Assembly: GCF_041296385.1 (NCBI RefSeq)
Contig: NW_027184085.1
Span: 14,565,301-14,629,300, forward strand
Source of the DNA: Aphelocoma coerulescens
Taxonomy: Eukaryota > Chordata > Aves > Passeriformes > Corvidae
DNA length: 64,000 nt
Reading direction: 5' to 3'
Numbering within the stretch: the stretch's first letter is position 1; the number at the start of each line of letters is the position of its first letter. Shown piece after piece: positions 42,296-54,700 of this stretch. The translations under genes and the position numbers were made by a program. The notes below the pieces were generated by a model. The model made no database searches, was not told the DNA's origin, and saw nothing but the letters and a program-made list of their open reading frames with translations.

Positions 42296-45200
42296 TATTC
42301 CGATTCAGAAAATGCTACTACCCTCTGACCCCTCACATTTGCCAGGAATTATCTGCTGCAAGAATGCAAGAGAACAGAAAAGTCTTTTCCCCCACACCCT
42401 CTAGTAAAACTGAAAGAATGAGGTTTTTTACACTCCATACCAATGGTGCTGTAAGGGTAAACATAGCAGAAGTGGCTACGGAAACAAGAAACTGTAAGCA
42501 GGAATCCTGAGCAGCTGTCACAGGGCCAGTCCGTTCATGTTTGGTAGCACTGCTTTAACAGGCTTTTCTGGATTCTGCAATGCAAACATTAATCAGCTGC
42601 AGTGGGTTCCTTCAAACAAACCTCAAGAGCAACAGAATGTACCATAAAAACAGAACCAAGGAAGACTTTGTAAGACTGCTACCAAAGCAATTTTATTCCT
42701 TCTGTTTGATACACAACATATAAAAACAAATACAGAGCCTTAATAAGATTATGCAGATTCTTTTGCAGAGGCTGTACATAGTAAACAGATCACATGCACA
42801 CAGCCTATCCCACACCTCGCTAGTGCTATACAATAAGACTACAGGGCCAAGCTGCCAGAGCTGTAAATGAAAAAAGGCAATACCTGCCTGGTCGGCAGGT
42901 TTCACCTGCAACTGTGGTTTCCTCTTTGAAACTTGGACTTTGCCATCTACTTTATGGGTGTGGAGCTTAATTGAAAAGCACCATTTCTTGTCTGCAAGAA
43001 TCTAGCACGCAAACTCATGCATGTAATCTAAACCCTTGTAATTACTTTATCATCTACTGACAAGAGAGACAATTCTATGCATGCACTGACAAAACCAAGT
43101 GCCCATCCATCGTCCATCTGCTTTGGATGCTAATTTTTTTGCCTGATTCTTTTGGTCCATCCAACTGCAGAAGGATCAGCTGTCTGGAGTTCAGAACAGC
43201 TTCCCCCTTACAGTGGGAAGCTCATCAATGGCTTGGTTAGTATTCTCAACAGTCCAAAACTTGCACATCTAAAAGCAGACAGTCCTTTACTGTGACATTT
43301 CATTTCTCAGTCACAAGCAAATTAACAGAATTAGTAAGGGATATAACAACTTTTACACAGGATATATGGCAAAATATGAAACTTCTGCTGTTAATTTTTT
43401 TTGGAACATAATTTAAAATGAACTCCTACAATTCACTCCTCCATCTTTTTAGAAGGCCTCTTAGAATCCATTAGTCTTAGAGTATCATGTTTTCTTTCAG
43501 CTATCCCCTGATTTTGGTAAAGTATATCTGTCTGATTTTAAAACTGGTTCTACAAATACACATTCAGAGGGAGCTCTGAAGCCTGCTAAGCCTAAGCAGC
43601 AGATTTCCTGCATTTACAAGCACACAGTTGCTTGTTGCAAAGCTCTTGGGTTTCTTGCTCTCAATTTCACCATGTCCAAACATATAATCAGAGATCCTGA
43701 TAGTTTGTTTCAGGCAGTCTGAAGCCATACCCTAACTGCTCACTGAAGACTTCCATGCTCTGGTTTTCAGGTTTTGCAGAGCTTCAGTACACACAGTCAT
43801 TTTACACTGACATCACTTCCATGAGACGTCTTGGTTAAAAGCTGCACTATACTGAGTGCATTGGTGAGACCCCGTGACATCCTGCTGAACTCTCTAACAG
43901 AAATGGCTTCGAGGTCTTTGACATTTGTCTTCTCAGCACCAATGCCTGTCCTCACTTAAGACTAGCAGGCCCCAATAAAGCGCTACCTCTGTACAAAGTT
44001 TTGCATACAGAACATTAAGTAGCAATGGTAACCAGCAAAAATTGATAGAAACTAATTACTATGGGAATGGCAAAAAGGTCTCAAGGTTCCTACCTAATTT
44101 TAGAATGTATAATTCACATAACTAGATCGTTTATCCAAGTGATAAACATGATGATTTGTGCTCATAGCACATTTATATTGTTAATAAGTTCAAGCAAGCA
44201 CTTGAAGAATTTCACTTAGGTTGAAAGTTATGCTCAACAGCAATCAGAAAATTTGTCAACAATATTGGATTTTTCCTTTACCTCACAGGGTAAAACTTTG
44301 ATTATCATTATCATAGTTTGCCACTTCAGCACTTGTGGACTGTAACAGAGGAATTACCTGTGACAAGATTAGGTCTTCAAAATCAGTAGGTTTATATTTA
44401 TTTTCTCATTACTTCGAAAGATGGGGTATTTAGTTGAACATAGGCTCAAGAGGGTACTCTTGGTAGTCACACTTACAAGTAGCAGATTTCCAGCAAGCCA
44501 ACCAGAACACCACAGACACTTCCCATCCTCCTCCACACTTAACGTACAACAAACAGGGACTTGTTGCTCAAGCAAGAACAGTGCATCAATTTGCATGGCT
44601 GAACATCCAACTGCAGTACTGGAAAAGGGGTAAGGAGGCTTTTAACACAGATGAGCCTTCCAGCCACATTCATGTGAAAGATACAATCATGTAAGCACAA
44701 CTTCAAAGAAGGAAGAAGGGGCAAGAGAGCAGAGCAGCTGATTAAACTAATTTTCTTCCAAGAGTAATGCTTGCCAGACTAAGGCATGACACCTGTCTTG
44801 TGTATACCTCCCATACACATTTTTTCTTAGCCATTGCATGATCCTTTCAGGAATGTTGATTGGTTGGTTTGGGTTTTTTTTTTCCTCAAGACAAAGCCCA
44901 GAAGAACAATAAAAACTTTAGTGCTAAGTGCTATGTAGATTAATACAATACCCCACTTAGTGGATTTGATTTTGCTATGATCCAAGGGAATTAACTGTAC
45001 AAAACCTCTTACAGAGGCAAAAAACTTCAGTAAAAGCCAAAGAAAGGTTCTCTCAGGGTGCGCTACACAGAACAGTTTCAGAAGGAAGCTACAGTATCAT
45101 TTTACAGACATTCAGATCAGCTTGATGATTCAGCTGCACACTAGGTCTGTGCAAGAAACGGGCAGCATTCAGCCAAATAAGTGAGCTGACATTGCACACC

Positions 45201-46142
45201 AAACTAGCACATGATTCAAGAATTAATACGATTAAAGATGGGAACATGCAGTAACTGACAAGAGTCTGTTTGACTAAAGAACGTTACTTCTGTGTTTGCT
45301 TTAAGTCAATTGGGAAATAATACCATAAATTACAAACGCAGTGATCTGTAACATTTGGAGACTAGGATGAAGACTGATGTATGCAAGTTCTCCCAGAGCA
45401 ACACTGATAGAAGCCAATAAATTATGTGGCTGGCACAGCATTCCCCTGGATGAAGGCATACAGAGTACACACCATTCTTTGTTCATTAACCATGTAATAG
45501 AAAAACTCAGGTTTCCTTGCCTGTTGAAAGTAAACCATTTCATTACTTATAGGAGATTGTACAGAAGATTTATGATTCCATTTTGAAAAGAACTTGCTTC
45601 AGATCTCCCTCAAACAGTAAGAAGTTCCTGTAAGTCAGTCTTTAATGCTTCTCTCTTCTAGGGAAGTCACTTTAGCAGAGAGCAGTTCCAACATCAAAGT
45701 TCAGTGCATGCCACTCTAACAACCAGAAATCAAACTGCTAAATCACCTTCTATATTCAGAACCTATTTTGATTCTGGTACCACGCTGTGCCAGTAGCAGG
45801 CTGTAAGAAAGCAGCTGGTTTATATTTTGTCAGGGCACCACCTGAACTATAAACAAAGTAGAAAGCAGGTAGAAGAAAGAACATCCATATAAGATCAGGC
45901 AAACAGAAATATGACACACCTGCAATTTCTACTAATCATTGGCATTCACATACCTCTCCAAAATAAATATATTTCACATATATTGACAACAAAGTTAAAA
46001 TTGCATTACAGATCACACTTACTCTCTGATTCTACATTTGGCATTGAAAATATGGACATCAAATGCTCTGAACTCAATACATTTCAGAGTAAATACACAG
46101 CCTAATATTAAGAGGACTGACTGAATTTGATACTGTCCTATA

Positions 46143-46165
46143 TAATGTCATGAATAATGACATTA
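46143..46165. repeat. Short inverted repeat (9-bp arms)
   Basis: TAATGTCAT and ATGACATTA are separated by 5 bp, and a second overlapping pair (GAATAATG / CATTATTC) follows. No function is evident. Confidence 0.8.
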
Positions 46166-47249
46166 TGAATAATGCCATGACATTATTCCATATGACTCTA
46201 GATTCTGGAAATCATTTCATAGTCCTTAATCCCACAGACAAGAAGGAAATCCTTGGTAACTATTTTCCACTGTTTCAGCATTACTCAATAATTTCCAGTT
46301 TTACTGCCCTTCCCTGGTAACTGTAAAGCGACAAAGTGAAAGAGGCAGAACGTACATCTCCTTTTTTGAACTTGAGGAATGTCTGACAGGTGATTACCAT
46401 ACTGTTGACCATCAGATATTATTACAGATATTATTACCTACAACAAATGCATGAAGCTCACATACAATAAATAAAGACCTCTGTTTCATATTTTCTGGGC
46501 ATAAATACAAATATTTACTTTGCTTATATTCAAGAGCAGAAATATCTACCTCAAACAATACAGCGATGAAAGACAGGTGGAAGACCAAATATTCTGCAAC
46601 ACATTTTAATAAATTTAGTTTCTCTCAAGTATTTTTATAACCTACACTTCTTACTCCTCAACTAATTATTCATGCTTGCAAAATAAAGGCATATATTTTT
46701 GAAATCATAGTAATTCAGTGTCATTCTAAGATGCTGTACCAAATACAGTCTTATAATTTCTGCCAGTTTCTACAGGACCTGAAGCATGTTATACTTTCTT
46801 TATTTGCTACAGACTCAAGCTTTAACTAGCTGAATACATCTGTAGTAACACCCATGATACCATCCTTGTTAGCTTTAAACACAGTTTTGACCACAGACTC
46901 TAAAACTGTTAGGAATCTGCTAGATAAGGGTCAAGTTTAATCTCTTTTGAGTCTTGTTTGATCAGGTCTGATCTAATTTTTTCTATCTCTATAATTCCAT
47001 TAATTTTTTCCATTATGAACTACTTCCAGTTCCACACATAACCATTTTTTCCCCTCTTTAATTTTTTTTTTTTTTTTTTAACATTAGGAGTCAGTTTATA
47101 ATCAAAGCAAGCAGTAAGAAATCCAGTGATCATCAGGCCTCATAATCTCTGGTTAGAGTACTAATTTTCTGGAAGCAAGTTAGCTTTCTTTCCAGAGATC
47201 AAAACAGCCAGCAGTCACAAGTCTTAGGGGGACCTCCCAGGACTCTGCA

Positions 47250-47435
47250 TTTTCCTTACCAGGTGAAGGAGGAAGAGGAGGGGAAGGTGCTGATCTTCCC
47301 TCTCTGGTCACCAGCAGCAGCAGGACATGAGGCAATGGAATAAAGCTGCATCATGGGAAGTTCAGGTTGGACATTAGAGAGTTGGAGATCCTTACGGGTC
47401 CCTTTCAACCTGAGATATGCTGTGATTCTATGAAT
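47250..47435 (+). mobile_element. CR1 LINE, 3' end with internal deletion
   Basis: Pieces of late ORF2 and 3' UTR lie closer together than usual: GGTTGGACATTAGAGAG, then GGGTCCCTTTCAACCTGAG, ending TGTGATTCTATGAAT near 47430. Confidence 0.85.
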
Positions 47436-50034
47436 ATATACAGTTCATTTGAGCCTGCCAAAATTTCTCTCTTGGCTACTTTCCCCAAGAATTTGTATGA
47501 TCTTATTATAAATATTACCTATTTTAAGTGTTACAGTTCAAGAAAATTTGCACAACCTGCACAACTCAAAAAGTCTTGAAGCTGCTAATAATGATAAAAA
47601 ATTATCAACCTCTGGTGTGCAAATCTGCTTTTCTTAGACAATACTGTAGTTTTGATTAAAGCTAAAGACATTTCCCTAGTTTAAATAACATTAAATACAC
47701 AGAGGAACAACTCTCTTGTGTTTAAGAACTACTTCTTTAACTTTCAATATAAATAATAGATGTCACAGAGCTACTAAAGCAGAGTAACTATGTGTATCCA
47801 AGACATTACTTATTCTAGTATGTTCAAAGTTTTCAGGTATTTGGAGATGTCAGGCTAGCACAGTTTCACAGTTACATATATCAGGGCAGTTAGCAAGTGT
47901 TGAAGGAATACCACAGGGCAAAAATAATTCCCAAGTGTATCACTACAACCAGCCTGTTCTCCAGCAGCATACACACTTACGCACCCATCTTACAAGGACA
48001 AAAAGAGCATGTGTTTTGAAGAAAAGAAGCAACAGAATCTACTGTAGCAACCCACAGAATCTATTTTACATTTGCACTACGTATACATATATGCACATAC
48101 ACACAGATATATACTAACCAAAAACATCAGAACAGTTGTGGCAGTGCCTCTGAAAGACAAAATCATATGAGCTTTCCCTCTTCCATCAACCACACTGTTG
48201 ACACACAACACTCTTTCTGTTACTCTTCCATCAATTTAGGAATAGAGCATGTCTCTAAACACCTTACCCCATCCATATTGGCAACAGTAGCCTTAAAAAC
48301 AGGTAGCCCTAGGCACTGAAAGAGCACAAATCCCACATGAATTCCTCCACCAGAGATCATTTTATCATAACCATTCCCTAGATACGAAGTGAAACATTTT
48401 TTTGCTTCAACATAATTTACGGTGTCACTCAGAGAGAGTGTTTCTTTTTAAACATGGAAATATTGAGAAATACATTGGATGCACCTTCATGCGAAGGTCT
48501 AAAAATTTGAATGCTTTTTAAGTTTTCCAAGCTCTGAGAAGAACAGTGAGAGGTAGCACACCCCACACTGGGCCACTCTCCTTGAAATATCTGAGAGGGA
48601 TTTTATTTAAACAGGTTCTAAGCAAAAGCAAAAAATAAGGAAATTGAGGTCACTGTTCCCTCAAATAATCGGACACCTTGTCTTTCACCAGTCTTCAGAC
48701 CAAAGCACTTTGCAAGGTGTGGGGAAAAGGCCAGCACAGCAGCCCCATGAACTACAGAATAGAGCTTGGGGGTTTAGTGCCCAAGGGAATACAGCCTGAG
48801 GAAGGGACGGGCACGAGGCTGTTCAGAGGCCAATCCAGGCAGGAGAGAGGCAGAGGCTTCCTGGGCCCTTGCCGAATGCAGTGAGGAGGCAGCACCCCAC
48901 CCGCTTCAGCCCAGCTCCTCTTCCATGCTCTGCAGTCTCTCAGTTAGCTGCCCAGAAGTCCTGTCTTTCCTGTCCCTCACAAACCAGCTCCCAGTGGGAG
49001 TATGCAGAGTATGAGAGAAACAAATGACAAGAAAAATGCCACTAGGGATGTCTTCTGCTCCCCACATATTTCATGATAAAATCAGGTTGCGGAAAATAAA
49101 AAACCAAACACTAGAAATCTTCCAAGAGAAGCATGTGTCACCCCCTTTTTTAACCTTTGTAGCAGCTTCTATTTTATCAGCTTGGCATTAACAGAAACAC
49201 ACCTGTTCCATCTCAGCAACTGATAAGGTCAAAACCGATTTCACTGGATATTTACAGAAAGAGTGGGTAACAATTTCTGGGAAAATAGTGACTACATATA
49301 CATCTAGCTTTTAAAACAGGTGCAACTAAAGTAAGCTGCAGCAGTGCCTGAAGTACAGAAATACAAAATACCACTTATTTTACCAAATGCATTAACATAC
49401 AACCATTTGGTGTTTTGTTTTGGTTTAGGCTGTTCAGGGCTTTTTAATTTTTTTTTTTTTAATGGGAGACATCTTGAAGGCTGGGTGACATCTCCTTCAC
49501 TATTAAAGGCTGATGCACCTGCCCACTTGACTAGGTCTGAGAAGAAGCAACACTTAAATCATACCTGGGGATTGAAAAGAAGTAAGGACCAAGCAAGCAA
49601 AGGATCTAGAGAAGGGGATGTCTCAATCTCACAAGCCTTTTTCAGGCCCAAAGCTGACAACATGGAAAGCATTTTATTTCACTCAAGGCATGAAGCACCA
49701 TCTCCTCCACTCACAGGTAAGCTACCAGAATACTTTTGGTATTCTTAACAGAGCTGTTCCTTTGATGAAAAATTGTATCTGACTATCAACTATGCAGGAA
49801 TGAACAACAGTACTTACCCGATCAAAACACTGATTTCTTCTATAAATCAAACCATTTTGGGAAGAAAACACAATTTTGCTTTTTATGTTCTATTTTTTTT
49901 TCATAAGACATAAGATACACAACAGCAAAATATTTTACTATCTGTAAGTAGACAGATTTTCACTTCTATAGTACTCCAGTAAATGACACTTTTTTTTTCC
50001 TGTGGGGATGGGGTTTGATGGGTTTTTGTTTTGT

Positions 50035-50110
50035 TAGTTGGTTGGTTTGGTTGGGGTTTTTTTGGTTGGTTAGCCGGTTGGTTGGTTGGTTGGTTGGTTG
50101 GTTGGTTTGG
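50035..50110 (+). repeat. (GGTT)n-like repeat
   Basis: Irregular GTTGGTTT units lead into seven or so perfect GGTT units. Confidence 0.9.
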
Positions 50111-50668
50111 TGGAACACAGTCAATAACAAAATGAACAGCTTATCATCTCAAAAGGAGAAAATGTCTTTAGTTAATTATTCTTTTAAAATATTCAAGTTA
50201 ACAACATTCTGAATATTGTGTAAGTTTGTTTTATTTTACTGTAATAGGCACTGAGGTACTAGCTTTTTCCAGGCAGGTAAAAAGATGAAAAAGGCTAGGG
50301 AAACAATATAGTGGAATGTAGCACTTTTATAACTAGACAATATAAAATACTTTATGATTGACTGTCAGATAATAGCAAAATTTTGTTAAAGATAAAAGGA
50401 AAACTTACTGTTTTCCCTCATACATGGAAGCTCTTTATTATTTATGAAGTTCATGAAGGGTATTGCTGGACAAAATGTTGAAGCAAGTGCTTCATTTCTC
50501 TAACCAAAAGTACATAGTTTCAGGATGATTTAACTGTACTTTCAAAGCTGTACTTCTGCATTTTAAATAATACTAAAATGTAGTTTAAAAAAAATCTTTA
50601 TTAAAATGTAAGTGTGGGTTTGATCCTTGCTGCCTTTGTTTCAGTTTGTTTTATGGGCAACACCTATT

Positions 50669-51413
50669 TTGCAGTGAGGCGGAAAGCATCAACTGATAAG
50701 AGGCAAAACCCCAATAAAATTTTTGCAGCGGAAAAGGACCTGTGGGTGCTGGTGACAGCAGCTGAACATGAGCCACTGTGTGTCCAGGTGGCCAAGAAAG
50801 CTAGTGGCATCCTGGCCTGGATCAGCAATAGTGTGGCCACAGGGACTGTCCTGTACTCAGCACTGGTGAGGCTGAACCTCAAATCCTGCTCTGGGCCCTG
50901 CAATTCAGGAAAGACACTGAGGTGCTGGAGTGTGTCCAGAGAAAGGCAGTGGAGCTGGGGAAGGGTCTGGAGCACGAACCCTGTGAGGAGCAGCTTAGGG
51001 GAGCTGGGGTGTTTAGCCTGGAGAAAAGGAGGTTCAGGAGAAACCTTAAACACTCTCGGCAACTGCCTGGAAGGAGGCTGTGGCCACGTGGGGGTTGGCC
51101 TCTTCTCCCAGGCAACCCGTGACAGGAAGAGAAGAAATCGTCTCAAACTGTGCCATGGGAGGTTTGGGTTGGACATAATACTGTTTAACCAAGTATTTCA
51201 CAGAATATTGTTTCAAATTGCTTCATGGAGAGGGTGATGAGATATTGGAAGGGGCTGCCCGGGGAGGTGGTGGAGTCACCGTCCCTGTAGGTATTTAAGT
51301 GAAGACTGGACGAGGCACTCAGTGCCATGATCTGGTAACATGGTGGTGTTTGGTCATAGGCTGGACCCAGAGGTCTTTTCCAACCTGTAAATTGATTCCG
51401 TAAATTCTGTAAA
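50669..51413 (+). mobile_element. CR1 LINE, 5'-truncated copy next to RIMOC1 promoter
   Basis: ORF2 remnants such as EKDLWVLVTAAEH, SALVRLNLK and GVFSLEKRRFRR are readable, followed by GGGCTGCCCGGGGAGGTGGT and a worn 3' end near GTAAATTCTGTAA. The terminal repeat is degraded. It ends about 290 bp before the RIMOC1 start codon. Confidence 0.9.
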
Positions 51414-51706
51414 CACAGGGTCATCCTAGGGACTCTTCCCGAGGACACACAGGGTTCTGCAGACGCCACGCGCGTCTGTTACGAAAGACCTTTCACGCCC
51501 ACACAACCCCAGAACTGCACTCCCAGCCGTCAGTGGGCGCAGGGTGGGATGGGGGTGTCCCGGGCCGGGTGTCCGGGCGGGGCAGGGCGGCGGCGGCAGC
51601 GCCGGGCCCGCGGGCCCCGCTCCCCCGGAGCCGCAGCCGGAGCCGCTCCCGCCCCGCCGGCTCCGCGCCGCTGCGCCTGCGCGGAGGGGCCGCGCGCGGG
51701 CCGGCG

Positions 51707-51776
51707 ATGGCGGTGGCGGCGCTGCGGCCGCGGGTGGCGGCGCTGGGCCGGCGGCTCGGGGTGCCCGGGGCCCGCG
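51707..51776 (+). CDS. RIMOC1: RIMOC1 exon 1 (residues 1-23)
   Basis: ATG in the context GGCGATGG, 70 nt, donor GTGAGC. The last base completes an aspartate codon with exon 2. The frame is open upstream but shows no earlier ATG before about 51533. Confidence 0.8.
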
Positions 51777-54700
51777 GTGAGCGGCGCGGCGGGGGCGGCA
51801 CGGGCGGCACCGGGACACGGGCGGCACCGGGGCACGGGCGGCACCGGGGCACGGGCGGCACCGGGACACGGGCGGCACCGGGGCACGGGCGGCACCGGGG
51901 CACGGGCGGCACCGGGGGCACGGGCGGCACCGGGGCACCGGCACACGGGCGGCACCGGCACACGGGCGGCACCGGGGCACGGGCGGCACCGGGACACGGG
52001 CGGCACCGGGGCACGGGCAGCACCGGGGCACGGGCAGCGGGCGGCCCGTAGCGGCGGGGTAGGACATGTCCGCAGGCGGCGTGTGCGCTTGGGAGCATCA
52101 GACCACCGGCCGCGGGTGGCCTTAATTGTGAAAGGTGCGGTCTGACAGGATGACCGGCCTGTTCAAGTTCTGTATTATTCAGCCGCTCTTGTAGGTGCCC
52201 CAAGGATGGATAAAAACACGTGGAAAAGGAGAGTGAGTAAGGCTCCTGCTGAGTGCTCATCAGCGCTAAAGGGGCATTGTATTCTTCCCTCAGATACCTT
52301 CTTAGCGAAAGGCTCTGCTACTCTGGACAAGTTGAAGGACCTCTGCAACGAAGGGAAAGAACATCCATCCACGCTTTTTCAGCTCTATACCCAGGTACTT
52401 TATTATGGACATCAAATTCCCTTTTAAGAAAATCTGTGTAGGGTGTGGGAGAGGGTTTGGTGTAATAAGAGGGTGGAGCAGAAAGGCATCGCTGCTTCTT
52501 GAGTGAGCGTGGTGAGCGTCTGTGAAGCACAGGGCTGCTTTTGACTTCGATAACTTGGAGTCACTAATAATTATGCTTTTACTTCAGGGACAGGAGGGGG
52601 TTTAGCTTTACCAATCCTTCAATACTTCTAACTTGCACCTTTTGTAAACTAAATGTTAAAAAAATCTTTAAATTGTAATATGTTATAAACTAACGAGCTT
52701 TCTAAATTACAACACTCCACCGTTTGATTATTTTGATGGTAGCATTTCTACTTTGTATATGTTCTTGTTTTCATAGGCTGTTCTAGACATTACATACTTT
52801 GAGGAAAACCAGCTTGTGGATGAAGATTTTCCAGAAGAATCTTCCCTGCAAAAACTTACAGAACTTATTTATATTCTTTCAGAACCAGAAGACCTAGTGA
52901 GGGAATGCAGCATAAATGAAGAAGTGAGTAGCCAGAAGGTGAATTATTTCATTATTTAAAAATAAAAAATCTGAAATGGAATAGTAGTGTTTGTATTTCT
53001 TGTGGGCAGAACTTTTGCATTAAAAATGCATTAAAAAAACATTTTCAAGCCTATTTGGTATTTAAATAGTGATTCCTGAAAATACAGTTTGAAATATCTT
53101 TTGTGCTCAGAATTTCCCTTGCTAACATCTCATGATTCCACTGGCAGTTAATAATGATTCCATTTCACCTACAGTGTTAGGTTAGGCTAGGCTTGTCTCT
53201 CTGCGTGTTGCTGTCAAGTACAGTCCCTAAAGTAAGAGATTTACACACTGTTTGCATTTGTGACAGTGCATAGGTATAATTCTGGTTTATTTCTGTCTTA
53301 GACCAGTTTGTTGGATTTTATTTCAGCCCATCAACATCCTTGGTGCAGAGTTGTTAGAATGTCTTTACTGGAGAAAAGGAGCCCTGCTTTACATGTATTG
53401 CCATACAGCAAAAGAAAGGAGCGAATGGCTACAAGAAAACATTGCCACATTTAAAAAGGTAAAGGAGATGAAAATGTTCTATGAGCTTGTGAATACAGCT
53501 TTAAAGTTTGACTCTTCACTTTAAAATATGGCTGTTTGTTTTGTTTTGTTTTGTTTTTCTTTAATTAGGATTTTGGGGACTTCATAGAAAGAATTATTTC
53601 TGCCTATCATTAATTTAACTGGAACTTGTTTTTTCCTCAATTTTTAACCATACTCAGTGTCTTAATGATGGAGTTCATTACTTGATGAAGATGCTTAGCT
53701 TTAGATGCCCTCTTCAACTAGACGAAGACGTCTCACTTCAAGATAAAGACACTGCTACATTACTCAGTGAAGGTAAAAAAACCCAAAAAAACAACTCCTA
53801 AAAACCCCACAACCCACTGCTCTTAGTAACTGCTTTATGCAATGCTTTTTTGCGTGTTTTTATTGTTTGACTTAATTTGTATTCAAGACCTGACACTCAT
53901 TTTCCTGGTGTTTATGAGTGCACTGGAGGGAGGTGAACTGAGGCAACGAGTATTTGATGCACAGCAGTGTTTTACTCTGGCAGTGTTTACACACAGTATT
54001 TTACAACCATCCAATTCAGAATTGACAGATGTTTAAGGCACGAATATGACTGCAGAGGGTGCCAGAGGTTCACATACTGGTCTTCCCTTCTAGTACTAGG
54101 GCAGCACAGATACAAACACAATTACAGACTTCACGCAGGTACAAACTATATGCAGAATTGGTTAGTTTTGGCAAATTATCTCTGTCACCACTTTATTTAG
54201 CTTTGCATAGGTTTCACTCCTTTTGAGCATTTAAAGGAGGATCTTAGGCTGCATCAGTGTGATACAGGTAGGGTGATGCAGTAGGAGGGGATTTGTAAGG
54301 TAAAACAGCTGGTGCTGAGGACTCAGTGTCCATGTTGAGCATACTCAAAAACAGCTCTACTCTGACTAGTGGGATGGAGCATCTTGCTTAATTTCGTCTG
54401 AAAGTGGCATTGCTCCTGTATACTCTATAATGCAAACCCAAGTTGAGGATTTATTTAGCAGGATTTTTCTTTTTGTGAAAGACACACATGTGCCTTTCAG
54501 TTCAAATACTAAAGTTGCTGCTGGTTAACCTGAGTTAAGATGACCTCAGACAGTATCTTTTAGACTTAAATTGTGGGAGGCACAGAAATATTCTAAAGTA
54601 AGTATGTACAGTCATGCCTGTGCTAAACAGACTGTAAAGAAATACTGAAATTCTATGAGATAAATAGGCAAACAAAATTACAGAAATAATATTTATATGG

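Larger units (their letters stand above)
38110..50660. other. Intergenic region OXCT1-RIMOC1
   Basis: About 12.5 kb of AT-rich DNA between the divergently oriented OXCT1 and RIMOC1. No conserved coding exon was recognised on either strand; the longest open frames are short and lack family resemblance. Contents named separately: the palindrome at 42248-42295, the inverted repeat near 46143-46165, a T-run at 47060-47080, the CR1 end at 47250-47435 and the GGTT repeat at 50035-50110. Confidence 0.75.
51530..52060 (+). promoter_or_regulatory. RIMOC1: RIMOC1 CpG-island promoter
   Basis: A CpG-dense block without a TATA box covers exon 1 and runs into the intron 1 minisatellite. GCTGCGCCTGCGCGG (about 51669-51683) resembles the NRF1 site, roughly 25 bp before the start codon. 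The transcription start is not determinable here. Confidence 0.8.

Noticed and set aside
42600..43900. A possible minus-strand transcript end (GGAATAAAAT near 42690) in the intergenic region
   Set aside because: A lone AATAAA in AT-rich DNA is expected by chance; no exons are seen on that strand.
49344..49748. 134-codon open frame on the plus strand with a CAG|GTAAG donor near its end
   Set aside because: No recognisable protein similarity, a T-rich low-complexity part inside, and no matching exon around it.
50614..51237. 207-codon open frame as a host gene
   Set aside because: It matches CR1 late-ORF2 motifs, ends in a CR1 3' UTR and does not begin with ATG.
51801..52047. Regular short repeats resembling a CRISPR array
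   Set aside because: Units are contiguous without unique spacers, in a vertebrate intron; this is a minisatellite.
51426..52260. Proline/arginine/alanine-rich open frames of 150-255 codons on both strands at RIMOC1
   Set aside because: They are translations of the 17-bp minisatellite, open in all frames because it lacks stops.
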